From JAEZHK01 sp040768845 (GTDB lineage Bacteria > Bacillota > Clostridia > Christensenellales > Aristaeellaceae), in NCBI GenBank assembly GCA_040768845.1, contig JAXGME010000002.1, forward strand, positions 186,001-250,000: DNA of 64,000 nt, in the 5' to 3' direction. The position numbers and the translations under genes were made by a program. Below, piece by piece: positions 6,868-14,667 of this stretch. Under the pieces are notes generated by a model. It was not told the DNA's origin, did not search any database, and worked only from the letters and a program-made list of their open reading frames with translations. Each line of letters opens with the position of its first letter. The stretch's first letter is position 1.

Positions 6868-8325
6868 CTACTGGGCGGCGGTGGCCTCCCGGATGGCCGC
6901 CTGGTGCGCCGCATCGACGCGGTTGGTGCCGTGGGTCCGGCTGTTGACAAAGTGGATGCAGTGGTGGCCGGCAAAGCCGTTGTCCAGCGGGCCGCTGCCA
7001 TGGGGCATGCCGTTCATGGACGCCGCGTAGCGGACGCCGTCAATGGACACCCACACCGGGCGCCTGTCCCAGGACCAGCTTCCGCCGTAGGCGGCCTTCA
7101 TCGCGGCGGTGTCCTTGGCGGTCAGCGGCTCGCAGTCGGCGTGGTTGGTGCCGCCCAGCCGCTTTTCACGCCACGAGAGGCCGGTGCGGACATCCGTCAC
7201 CACCACAGTTCTGCCCCGGTAGAAAATGCTCTGGATGTCGCTGGTCCACCAGTCCAGCGCCACCACCTTGCCGGATGCCGGCGTGGCGGTGCTCTCCCCG
7301 GAATCTTCCACGGTCTGCCGGGGCGCGCCGGAGGCATAGAGGGCCTCCTGCGTTTTCGCGGTGGCCACGCCGTCCGCCTCCAGCTTCGCGGCGCCCTGGA
7401 AGTCCTTGACCGCCTGGGTGGTGCGGGTCAGGTAGTTTCCGCCGATGGTTCCGCCAAACCAGCCCAGCGCTTTCAGTCGGGTCTGCAGCTTTTTGACGTC
7501 GTCGCCCGTGTCGCCCGGCGCGAGCTCTTGATACTTCGAAGGCTCCGGCGTGGGTTTGGGCGTGGGCGTCGGGGCCGGCGTTGGCGTGGGTTTTGGGGTG
7601 GACGTGGGTTTGGGGGTGGGGGTGGCGAGCGGCTCCTCCAGAAGGTATTTGGCCGCCACGTAGCCCGTCTTGCCCTGATAGCCCACCTTGGCCCAGGACT
7701 TGCTGTTATAATGGTAGCGGGTCAGCGCCGCGCCCTTGGGAATCGTACCCGTCTGGCTGGACGTGGACGGGCGCTTGTACAGCCGGATCTTCGCCTTCGC
7801 ATAGGCGGCCTCCGGCGCCGGGGTGGGCGTGGGCGCGGGGGTGGGCTTTTTCGTGGCCTTGGGTTTTTTCGCGGCCAGCGCGCTCTTGGGCACGAAGCCC
7901 GTATAGCCCTGATGGAGCGCCTTAAACCAGCTCCCCTGCTCGTCCAGCGCGTAGACCACCGCGCCGGCCTTGATCTGGCACAGCGCGTCCGATGCGCTGT
8001 CGTTCTCTTTTCTCAGCTTGATGTCCTCCGCGGCGTAGAGCTTTTTTGCGCTCTTTTTTCCGAGGGACTTTCTGGCCATGTAGGCGGTTTTGCCCCGGTA
8101 TGTGACTTTGGACCACGCGCCGCTCGTGGCGCGGAGCAGAATCGTCTGCCCCTTGGACAGCTTGAACGCCACCCGGGCCGATGTGCTGGCCCTTTCGTAC
8201 AGCTTCGCGTCCCGGTTCAGCACTGCCGCCGCGTCCGCCCGAGCCGCCTGCGGCAGCGCGCAGCACATAGCCGTCAGCATACCGGCAATCGCCGCCAAAA
8301 CGGCGCGCTTCGTCTTTCCCGTCAA
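6868..8325 (-). CDS. Secreted SH3-repeat / peptidoglycan-binding protein with C-terminal YkuD-like domain
   Basis: 485 residues. Order: signal peptide (1-31), two bacterial SH3 domains (about 34-90 and 97-150), a Thr-Pro linker (151-172), a third SH3 domain (175-230), a longer Thr-Pro linker (235-262), a PG_binding_1 domain (about 266-332) and a C-terminal domain (355-485). The SH3 and PG-binding parts anchor the protein to the wall. The last domain has PHGSG at 441-445 and HHCIHF at 454-459, a spacing that resembles the HG...SHGCIR pair of L,D-transpeptidases, with His in place of Arg. So it may be a divergent YkuD-type cross-linking enzyme, but this is inference. It is transcribed alone, convergent with phosphoglucomutase and divergent from nfeD. 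Confidence 0.85.
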   Translation of the reverse strand: MTGKTKRAVLAAIAGMLTAMCCALPQAARADAAAVLNRDAKLYERASTSARVAFKLSKGQTILLRATSGAWSKVTYRGKTAYMARKSLGKKSAKKLYAAEDIKLRKENDSASDALCQIKAGAVVYALDEQGSWFKALHQGYTGFVPKSALAAKKPKATKKPTPAPTPTPAPEAAYAKAKIRLYKRPSTSSQTGTIPKGAALTRYHYNSKSWAKVGYQGKTGYVAAKYLLEEPLATPTPKPTSTPKPTPTPAPTPTPKPTPEPSKYQELAPGDTGDDVKKLQTRLKALGWFGGTIGGNYLTRTTQAVKDFQGAAKLEADGVATAKTQEALYASGAPRQTVEDSGESTATPASGKVVALDWWTSDIQSIFYRGRTVVVTDVRTGLSWREKRLGGTNHADCEPLTAKDTAAMKAAYGGSWSWDRRPVWVSIDGVRYAASMNGMPHGSGPLDNGFAGHHCIHFVNSRTHGTNRVDAAHQAAIREATAAQ

Positions 8326-8358
8326 TCGGACACCTCCTTGGGCGCATCCGCCCAGGCC

Positions 8359-8387
8359 ATTATATTACAAAACTATTTCAAAATCAA
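8359..8387 (-). promoter_or_regulatory. Likely promoter of the SH3 protein gene
   Basis: Reading the minus strand, TTGATT (8382-8387) and TATAAT (8359-8364) are 17 bp apart, 34 bp before the ATG at 8325. The surrounding 8360-8400 stretch is strongly AT-rich for this genome. Confidence 0.6.
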
Positions 8388-8484
8388 GTCAAATATTTCA
8401 ATCAGCCCGCTTTCCGGTGTGCTGGGCAAAAGCACCTAAAGTGTCAATTCGGGATCAAGTTTGCATGGTTTGGACATTTTCCTG

Positions 8485-8513
8485 TTTACTGATCCGGCGG
8501 AATCCGCTATACT
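8485..8513 (+). promoter_or_regulatory. Likely promoter of the nfeD operon
   Basis: TTTACT at 8485-8490 and TATACT at 8508-8513 with a 17-bp spacer, about 41 bp before the nfeD start. Confidence 0.6.
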
Positions 8514-8554
8514 GTATCCAGAGGATCGGAATTACACTGCGAGGAGGGATGCCG

Positions 8555-9070
8555 ATGGATACGTTGTTTACACCTATCCTGCAGAACCTGCCCGCGTTCA
8601 TCCTGCTGATCCTTGGGTTTGTCCTGGTGCTGGTGGAGATGCACATTCCGGGTTTTGGCGCGCCGGGCATTCTGGGGATCCTGAGCCTGATGGCGGGTGT
8701 GGTGCTCTTTGCCAGGAGCGCGACGGAGGCGTTGGTGATCACCATCGTGATTGTGGCACTTTTATGCATCGCGCTGTCGCTGGTGATCCGCTCGGCTTCA
8801 AAGGGCCGTCTGGCCCATTCAAAGCTCGTGCTGCACGAGGTTTCCGTGCCCACGGTGGGCGAAAAGGACCTGGACTTCTTCGTCGGGCGAACCGGCCTTG
8901 CCCGCACGCCGCTCCGGCCCGCCGGCATTGCGGAGTTTGACGGCGTCCGCCTGAACGTAGTGTCCGACGGCGAATGGATCGAAAGCGGCCGGCCGCTGCG
9001 CGTCGACCGGGTGGAGGGCAATCGGATCGTCGTAAGCCCCGTGCGTGAGGCCCCCCGTTCCGGGGTATGA
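8555..9070 (+). CDS. NfeD-like membrane protein
   Basis: 171 residues from the ATG at 8555, with GAGGAGG seven bases upstream. Two to three hydrophobic helices (residues about 8-70) contain the VLVEMHIPGFGAPGILGI segment typical of NfeD proteins, and the C-terminal half (about 95-165) has the OB-fold pattern FFVGRTGLARTPLRPAGIAEFDG. Short NfeD proteins lack the ClpP-like protease part and work with flotillin-like SPFH proteins in membrane microdomains. That partner, FloA, is encoded two genes downstream. In Bacillus the pair is adjacent (yqeZ-yqfA); here one secreted-protein gene stands between them. Confidence 0.9.
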   Translation: MDTLFTPILQNLPAFILLILGFVLVLVEMHIPGFGAPGILGILSLMAGVVLFARSATEALVITIVIVALLCIALSLVIRSASKGRLAHSKLVLHEVSVPTVGEKDLDFFVGRTGLARTPLRPAGIAEFDGVRLNVVSDGEWIESGRPLRVDRVEGNRIVVSPVREAPRSGV

Positions 9071-9118
9071 ACCTACGAACAGCCCCAATGGAGGGGATAA
9101 GATAGAGGAGGATACCAA

Positions 9119-10606
9119 ATGAACATCAAACGCATTCTGATTCTCGCGTTGGCCCTGATGGTTTTGGCCATGCCCATCGGTTTTGCGGAGGGCGGCTACG
9201 GTGCGCTCACGTTGAGCAATTTCCATCTGGAAGTGACGGGCCAGGATCCCCTGGACATCGGCGCCTCGCTCAAGCTCGGCGCCGGTGCGCAGGACGACGG
9301 CGTCGGCCGGCTGGACATTCTCGTAACCGGCGGCGGCCAGACAGCGCTGAACGCGTCCCTGGGCGTGGACGCGGAAACCCTGCGGGCGATCATCGGCGGC
9401 TCAACCTACGTGTTTGAGATTCCGCTCGAATCCCTTCAGAAGGCCCTGGCCGATGCCGCCGACGGCGACGCGCCCAACCTTTCCGCGGAGGACATCGACA
9501 AGATCAAATCCCTGGCCACCGGCTACGTGGGCATGCTGCGCAAGTACGCCGATCCCGAAGCTTCCATGAAGATGATGGCTCCCGTGCTGGCCTCCCTCAA
9601 AGCCGAGGCCAAGGGCGTGGAAACGGTGGACCTGTTCGGCCAGGCGGTCGAACTGAACCGCTTTGACGTCGCGATGGACGCCGCCGCCATCGGCGGGATG
9701 TACGACGCGCTCTTCGCGGCCGATCCCGAAATCAAGGAATACATGATCAACTACTTCGCGCTGATGGAGAAGGCCGTTGACGACAAGATTCCGCTGGACC
9801 CCAACGACATGGCCGGCAGCCTGGAAACCATGATGGAGAAGGCGGAAGTCGACATGACGATGGACATGTCCGTCTGGACCGACGGCACGTCGCTCGCCGA
9901 TGAAAACGCCAAGGCCATCAAGCAGCTCGTCACCGTTACCGTCACCGGAAAGGACGTCGCCGAGGGCGAAGCGCCCATTTCCGTCTCCTTCCCGGTGGAG
10001 GTCTCCACCCTGGAATCCGACGCGGGCCTTCGCATGAGCATGAACATGGCCTTCACCGTGCCGAACGACGAGGGCTCCCTGGCGATGACCTTTGACGGCA
10101 CCTTTGACGCCCCCGGCGAGGACGGCGCCACCGCCAGCAGCGCCCGGATGGACATGAGCTTTGAAGCCGAGGATGAAGATCCCTTTGCCGTCGCCATGAC
10201 CTTTGACAAGCTTAAGGGCGCGGACGGCGTCGTCGACTTCAGCTACGGCATGAGCGGCACCGCCGACGAAGCGGCCTTTGACTTCAGCTTCGCCTACGAC
10301 GGCGCCACCGCCACCGAAACCGAGAAGGCCGGTGCCGTGGCCATCACTTTCAACGTGCCTGACGAGGGCGTCCAGGGCGTCTTCTCCTGCGATGCGCTAA
10401 TGGAAACCGGCGCGTTTAATCCGCTGGGCGACGCGGACTTCGAAGGCAAGACGAGCATCAACCCCCTCGAGGCCAGCGAAGAAGAGATGACCCAGGTGCA
10501 GACCGAACTCTACGGCGTCATGATGCAGGCCTACGGCGTGCTGCTTCAGACCCCCGGTCTCTCCCAGATCATGGGCAGCATGACGGATTCGGGCATCGCC
10601 GGCTAA
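9119..10606 (+). CDS. Secreted acidic protein of unknown function
   Basis: 495 residues beginning with a clear signal peptide (MNIKRILILALALM, cleavage after about residue 23 at FAEGG). The mature part is acidic, low in aromatic residues, and contains many alternating strands such as MTFDG, MDMSFEAED and FSFAYDG, suggesting a beta-rich fold; there are few cysteines and no further membrane segment. I do not recognise a family. It lies 48 bp behind nfeD with its own GGAGG site and is followed by a terminator-like hairpin before floA. Placement suggests a job at the cell surface connected with NfeD/FloA, but nothing in the sequence proves this. Confidence 0.7.
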   Translation: MNIKRILILALALMVLAMPIGFAEGGYGALTLSNFHLEVTGQDPLDIGASLKLGAGAQDDGVGRLDILVTGGGQTALNASLGVDAETLRAIIGGSTYVFEIPLESLQKALADAADGDAPNLSAEDIDKIKSLATGYVGMLRKYADPEASMKMMAPVLASLKAEAKGVETVDLFGQAVELNRFDVAMDAAAIGGMYDALFAADPEIKEYMINYFALMEKAVDDKIPLDPNDMAGSLETMMEKAEVDMTMDMSVWTDGTSLADENAKAIKQLVTVTVTGKDVAEGEAPISVSFPVEVSTLESDAGLRMSMNMAFTVPNDEGSLAMTFDGTFDAPGEDGATASSARMDMSFEAEDEDPFAVAMTFDKLKGADGVVDFSYGMSGTADEAAFDFSFAYDGATATETEKAGAVAITFNVPDEGVQGVFSCDALMETGAFNPLGDADFEGKTSINPLEASEEEMTQVQTELYGVMMQAYGVLLQTPGLSQIMGSMTDSGIAG

Positions 10607-10619
10607 CCGGCATCCACCG

Positions 10620-10651
10620 ACGGGGCCGGCGCCAACGCCGGTCCCGTTTTT
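10620..10651 (+). terminator. Terminator/attenuator between the secreted-protein gene and floA
   Basis: Arms 10620-10630 and 10637-10647 pair over 11 bp with one G-U, followed by TTTTT at 10647-10651. floA begins 43 bp later without a clear new promoter, so partial read-through may set floA level. Confidence 0.75.
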
Positions 10652-10693
10652 CAAGCGGGCGTCCCCCCTCCGGACCTGAAAGGAGTTGCAGAC

Positions 10694-11692
10694 ATGGTTG
10701 GAACCTCTCTGGTCGCATCCTTCCTGATCGCAGTCGTGGTCATCATCGCGCTGATCATCTTCTTCACCTTCGTCCCCATCGGGCTCTGGATCTCGGCAAT
10801 GGCCGCCAGCGCCCACGTGTCCATCGGCTCGCTGATCGGCATGCGCTTCCGCCGCATCAACCCCTCGCGGGTGGTGCTGCCCTACATCAAGGCCACCAAG
10901 GCGGGCCTGAAGCTGTCCTCCAACGAAATGGAGGCCCACGTGCTGGCCGGCGGCAACATCGACCGCGTGATCGACGCGCTGATCGCCGCCGAGAGCGCCA
11001 ACATTCCGCTGGAGTTTGAATCCGCCCGGGCCATCGACCTGGCCGGCCGCGACGTGCTGCAGGCCGTCAAGATGAGCGTCAACCCCAAGGTCATCGAAAC
11101 GCCGGTGGTGGCCGCCATCGCCAAGGATGGCATTGAACTGCGCGCCAAGGCCCGCGTCACCGTGCGCGCCAACATCGAACGACTGGTGGGCGGCGCCGGC
11201 GAGGAGACCATCATCGCCCGCGTCGGCGAGGGCATTGTCACCACCGTGGGCTCCGCCGCAACCCACAAGGAAGTGCTGGAAAACCCGGACCTGATCAGCC
11301 GCACGGTGCTGTCCAAGGGCCTTGATGCCGGCACCGCCTTTGAGATCCTCTCCATCGACATTGCGGACGTGGACGTGGGCCGCAACATCGGCGCGCAGCT
11401 GCAGATGGACCAGGCCGAAGCCGACAAGCGCATCGCCCAGGCGAAGGCCGAGGAGCGCCGCGCCATGGCCGTCGCCCACGAACAGGAGATGAAGGCCTCC
11501 GTGCAGGAGATGCGCGCCAAGGTGGTGGAGGCCGAAAGTGAGGTGCCCCGCGCCATGGCCGCCGCCCTCAAGGAGGGCAAGCTGGGCGTGATGGACTACT
11601 ACCAGATGCAAAACGTGATCTCCGACACCAGAATGCGCGAGTCCATCGCCGATTCCGGCGCGCCCGCGCCCGATGAAGCGCCCAAGAAGTAG
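10694..11692 (+). CDS. floA: Flotillin-like protein FloA (UPF0365/YqfA)
   Basis: 332 residues. An N-terminal hydrophobic hairpin (residues about 5-40) is followed by the highly conserved SPFH-like region (RFRRINPSRVVLPYIKATKAG, then GGNIDRVIDALIAAE) and an Ala/Glu-rich coiled-coil segment (about 240-290) with repeated AEAD/AKAEERRA units. FloA oligomerises on the inner face of the membrane and organises fluid microdomains that house signalling and secretion proteins. The start has AGGAG eight bases upstream. It is encoded behind nfeD, the expected partner, and ahead of a short membrane protein and a LytTR regulator. Confidence 0.95.
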   Translation: MVGTSLVASFLIAVVVIIALIIFFTFVPIGLWISAMAASAHVSIGSLIGMRFRRINPSRVVLPYIKATKAGLKLSSNEMEAHVLAGGNIDRVIDALIAAESANIPLEFESARAIDLAGRDVLQAVKMSVNPKVIETPVVAAIAKDGIELRAKARVTVRANIERLVGGAGEETIIARVGEGIVTTVGSAATHKEVLENPDLISRTVLSKGLDAGTAFEILSIDIADVDVGRNIGAQLQMDQAEADKRIAQAKAEERRAMAVAHEQEMKASVQEMRAKVVEAESEVPRAMAAALKEGKLGVMDYYQMQNVISDTRMRESIADSGAPAPDEAPKK

Positions 11693-11709
11693 GCGCGGGG
11701 AGGTCGATC

Positions 11710-12237
11710 ATGGAAGGTTTATTCATTCTCTTTGTGGTAGGGCTGGTCTTTCGCGCGCTGACAAAGAGCGCGAAGCGCGCCGGCGGCGGCGCCCGGCCCG
11801 TGCCCCCGCCCCGGCCCGCCGTGCCGCCGCTGACTCCGGCGGCCCGGCCCGGCGACGGGCAGGCGGGCTGGCAGGAGATCATGACCATGCTCTCGGGCCA
11901 GCCCCAGGCCGAGCGGGAGGAAGCGGAGGGCGTGTCCACGGAGTCCACCGGCCCTTCCGGCAGCCTGACCGGCCCCAGCATGATGGATGGCACCGGGATG
12001 ATGGAGGGCAGCGCGCCGATGATGGACGAGAGCGCGCCCGACTACGAGGGCGCCTCGCTCCCCGGCGAGCTGTCGTCCGACGCGGTGGCGGTGCTGCCCG
12101 AATCGGATGAGCCCGCCGCGCCGGCCCATCCGGCTTTCGCCGTGCGGCGCGATTATACAGCGCTGCGGGAGGCCGTGGTGTGGGCGGAGATCCTGGGCCG
12201 GCCCAAGGCGCGTAGGGTCTGGAGGGCAGTCCGGTGA
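11710..12237 (+). CDS. Small single-pass membrane protein of the floA operon
   Basis: 175 residues: one N-terminal hydrophobic helix (residues 3-16), a Pro/Arg-rich linker, an acidic and Met-rich low-complexity centre (about 75-130), and a conserved-looking C-terminal block ending in LREAVVWAEILGRPKARR. I know that C-terminal pattern from unnamed Clostridia proteins encoded near floA but can give no function. It starts 17 bp after floA and its stop overlaps the GTG start of the next gene by four bases, so all three are probably one transcript. Confidence 0.7.
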   Translation: MEGLFILFVVGLVFRALTKSAKRAGGGARPVPPPRPAVPPLTPAARPGDGQAGWQEIMTMLSGQPQAEREEAEGVSTESTGPSGSLTGPSMMDGTGMMEGSAPMMDESAPDYEGASLPGELSSDAVAVLPESDEPAAPAHPAFAVRRDYTALREAVVWAEILGRPKARRVWRAVR

Positions 12238-12980
12238 CGATACGAACGCTGATCGCGGACGACGATCCAGGCATGCGGCTGCTTTTGAAGCGGCTCGTCG
12301 GGCGCGCCGAAGGCTACCAGCTGGTGGGCGAAGCGGAAAACGGCGAGGACCTTCTCCGGCTGTACGATTCAGAAAAGCCCGACATGGTGATCCTGGATGT
12401 GGAGATGCCCGGGATGACCGGCGTCGAGTGCGCCCGCTCCATCCAGGATCAGAACCCCCGCACGATCATCATCTTTGTGACGGCCCACGAGCAGTACATG
12501 TCCGACGCCTTCAGCGTGTACGCCTTCGACTACCTGCTCAAGCCCTTCAAGGTGGAGCGCGCCGAGGAGACGCTGCGGCTGGCCCGCCTGCGGCTGACCG
12601 CGCCGGAAGCCTGTCCGCCGCCGGTACCGCCCATCAAGGCGCCGCCCACCCCCGCGCGAATGATGCTGCGGCACCGCGAAGGCGTGAGCTTTGTCGACCT
12701 GGACGCGCTGATGCTGGTGCAGCGGGAAGACCGCGCCACCGTGCTCTACACCCAGGACGGGCAGCGCTACGTGACCAGCGACACCCTGAGCGAACTGGTC
12801 GCGCGGCTGCCCGAGGCGGCATTTTTCCGCACCCACAAGTCCTACATCGTCAATCTCAGCCACATCGACTCCATCCAGCCCTACGGCCGGTGGACCTACA
12901 TCGTGAAGCTGCGCGGCACCACCCGGGACGCGCTGATCACCGCCGAGCGCTTTGAGGCGCTGCAAAGGATGTTTGCCTAG
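12234..12980 (+). CDS. LytTR-family response regulator
   Basis: 248 residues from a GTG start that overlaps the preceding gene (GTGA). Residues 1-120 are a receiver domain with the acidic pair DD near residue 9-11, the phosphorylated Asp at 55 in VILDVEMPG, Thr in FVTAHE and Lys in LLKPFK. After a Pro-rich linker, residues about 140-245 form a LytTR DNA-binding domain (HREGVSFVDLDALMLVQRED ... FFRTHKSYIVNLSHI). Such regulators control cell-surface and peptide-signalling genes. No histidine kinase is encoded next to it. Its TAG stop codon lies inside the end of repeat copy A (12976-13143). Confidence 0.92.
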   Translation: MTIRTLIADDDPGMRLLLKRLVGRAEGYQLVGEAENGEDLLRLYDSEKPDMVILDVEMPGMTGVECARSIQDQNPRTIIIFVTAHEQYMSDAFSVYAFDYLLKPFKVERAEETLRLARLRLTAPEACPPPVPPIKAPPTPARMMLRHREGVSFVDLDALMLVQREDRATVLYTQDGQRYVTSDTLSELVARLPEAAFFRTHKSYIVNLSHIDSIQPYGRWTYIVKLRGTTRDALITAERFEALQRMFA

Positions 12981-13143
12981 CAGTCCACGAAGTCTAAGAA
13001 CCGATGATAGGGCGCAGAGATTTTTCTGCCCGGCACAGAGCCGGAGCGCAGGCGCAGCGGCGCTACGTCAAGCGAAGAGCGACACAGCCGGACAGGAAAA
13101 GATCCAGCCATAGCGCGGTAATTAGGCTTCGCGGACGACTAGG
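12976..13143. repeat. 168-bp inverted-repeat-ended element, copy A
   Basis: Matches 23811-23978 without gaps with nine differences in 168 positions. Left end 12976-12997 and right end 13122-13143 are 22-bp imperfect inverted repeats (18 of 22 match; both begin CCTAG). Internal short hairpins such as CCGGC-N5-GCCGG are seen. No protein is credible. The left end supplies the TAG stop of the LytTR gene. No clear target duplication. It looks like a MITE-like or REP-like element, or a structured RNA at gene ends. Confidence 0.85.
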
Positions 13144-13215
13144 GCGACCCCGCACAATCCCGGCGGTCCGCGGCCCCGTGCCGTGGGCCGTTCGCGCTTT
13201 GGCGCGGCTCAGCGG

Positions 13216-13244
13216 TTGACCGGCGGCGTTCAGGGGTATACAAT
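13216..13244 (+). promoter_or_regulatory. Sigma-A promoter for tldD-tldE
   Basis: TTGACC at 13216-13221 and TACAAT at 13239-13244 with a 17-bp spacer, 39 bp before the tldD ATG. The stretch 13144-13215 between the repeat and the promoter shows nothing I can identify. Confidence 0.8.
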
Positions 13245-13283
13245 GACCATTCCCGGACAATGGATCCAAGGAGGACAAACCGC

Positions 13284-14666
13284 ATGCTATCAAAAAGCGC
13301 GGCCGAGCGCGCGCTGGCCGCCGCCCTGGAAACCGGCGGCGATTTTGCCGAGATCTATCTGGAGGACACCCGCAGAAACCGGCTGATGCTGATGGACGAG
13401 CGCCTCGACAGCGTGACCAGCGACCGCGCTCACGGCGCGGGCGTGCGCGTATTTTCCGGCGTCTCCGCCTACTACGCCACCACCAACGACACGACGCCGG
13501 AGGGCCTGGTGCGCGCGGCAAAGCAGGCCGCCGCCGCGCTTTCCGGCGCGCGCGCGGGAGAGGGCGCGCCGCTTCGCGACATGGCCGCCCCCGCGCCCTT
13601 CCCGGTCCGCCTTCGGCCCGGCGACGTGCCCGGCGAGCGCAAGGCGCGCCTTCTGCACGACGCCTCCAAAGCCGCGCGGGCCGAGGGCGATGCCATCCGC
13701 CAGGTGATCGCGTCGCTCTCCGACGTGGAGGCGGATGTGGTCATCGCCAACTCCGAAGGCGTGTTTGCCGCCGACCGGCGCACCTACACGCGCCTGGGCG
13801 TGCAGGCGGTGGCCGCCGACGCGTCGGGCAACCAGACCGGCTTTCAGGGGCCCGGCATGCACATGGGGTACGAGATGTTTGAAAAACTCGTCGATCCGGA
13901 GGCCGCCGCCCGCGCGGCCGCCCGCACAGCCCTCGTGATGCTGAACGCGCCGGTCTGCCCCGCGGGCGTGATGCCGGTGTCCATCGAGTCCGGCTTTGGC
14001 GGGGTGATCTTCCACGAGGCCTGCGGACACTCGCTGGAGGCCACCTCGGTGGCGCTGGGCAACAGCGAATTTTGCGGAAAGCTGGGCCAGCAGATTGCCT
14101 CCCCCGTGGTCACCGCGGTGGACGACGGTACCCTGCCCGGCGAATGGGGTTCCATCCGCATTGACGACGAGGGCACGCCCACGGGCCGACTGGTGCTGAT
14201 CGAAAACGGCATCCTCAAAAACTACATGATCGACCGGCTCGGCGCGCGCCGGATGGGCATGCCCGTCACCGGTTCCGCGCGCCGCCAGAGCTATGCCTTC
14301 GCCCCCACCTCCCGCATGCGCAACACCTTTATCGCGCCGGGCGAATCCGAGGACGCCGAGATCATCGCCACCATGGGCGACGGCCTGTACGCCGCGAAGA
14401 TGGGCGGCGGCTCGGTCAACCCCGCCACCGGCGAATTCAACTTCGCGGTGTCCGAGGGGTACTGGGTGAAGGACGGAAAGATCGACCGCCCGGTGCGCGG
14501 CGCGACGCTGATCGGCCGGGGCGGCCAGGTGCTCCAGCGCATTGACCGGGTGGGCCGGGGCCTCAAGCTCGCCCAGGGCATGTGCGGCTCCGTCAGCGGT
14601 TCGGTGCCGGTATGCGTCGGGCAGCCGCTGATCCGCGTGACCGAGATGACGGTGGGAGGACGGTAA
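13284..14666 (+). CDS. tldD: Metalloprotease TldD
   Basis: 460 residues from the ATG at 13284, which follows AGGAGG at 13269; the ATG at 13260 would place the ribosome site inside the gene. The zinc motif HExxxH is present as HEACGH at residues 244-249, with the conserved GHSLEATS after it and the C-terminal MCGSVSGSVPVCVGQP segment, both typical of TldD. TldD and TldE form a hetero-oligomeric protease that trims unfolded or modified peptides (for example microcin B17 precursors and CcdA in E. coli). Here TldD carries the catalytic zinc site and its partner is encoded directly downstream. Confidence 0.95.
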   Translation: MLSKSAAERALAAALETGGDFAEIYLEDTRRNRLMLMDERLDSVTSDRAHGAGVRVFSGVSAYYATTNDTTPEGLVRAAKQAAAALSGARAGEGAPLRDMAAPAPFPVRLRPGDVPGERKARLLHDASKAARAEGDAIRQVIASLSDVEADVVIANSEGVFAADRRTYTRLGVQAVAADASGNQTGFQGPGMHMGYEMFEKLVDPEAAARAAARTALVMLNAPVCPAGVMPVSIESGFGGVIFHEACGHSLEATSVALGNSEFCGKLGQQIASPVVTAVDDGTLPGEWGSIRIDDEGTPTGRLVLIENGILKNYMIDRLGARRMGMPVTGSARRQSYAFAPTSRMRNTFIAPGESEDAEIIATMGDGLYAAKMGGGSVNPATGEFNFAVSEGYWVKDGKIDRPVRGATLIGRGGQVLQRIDRVGRGLKLAQGMCGSVSGSVPVCVGQPLIRVTEMTVGGR

Positions 14667-14667
14667 T

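Noticed and set aside
7550..7625. Simple repeat in the SH3 gene
   Set aside because: It is the codon pattern of the Thr-Pro linker, not an independent repeat.
6760..8439. 559-residue + strand frame across the SH3 gene
   Set aside because: It is antisense to a gene with clear domains and is rich in Gly/Arg as expected for a shadow frame in high-GC DNA.
12976..13143. Insertion sequence
   Set aside because: The element is only 168 bp and no transposase gene is in the window.
13004..13219. Small protein within repeat copy A (and its counterpart at 23839 in copy B)
   Set aside because: No ribosome site; the frame continues past the element with unrelated sequence, and base changes do not favour synonymous sites.
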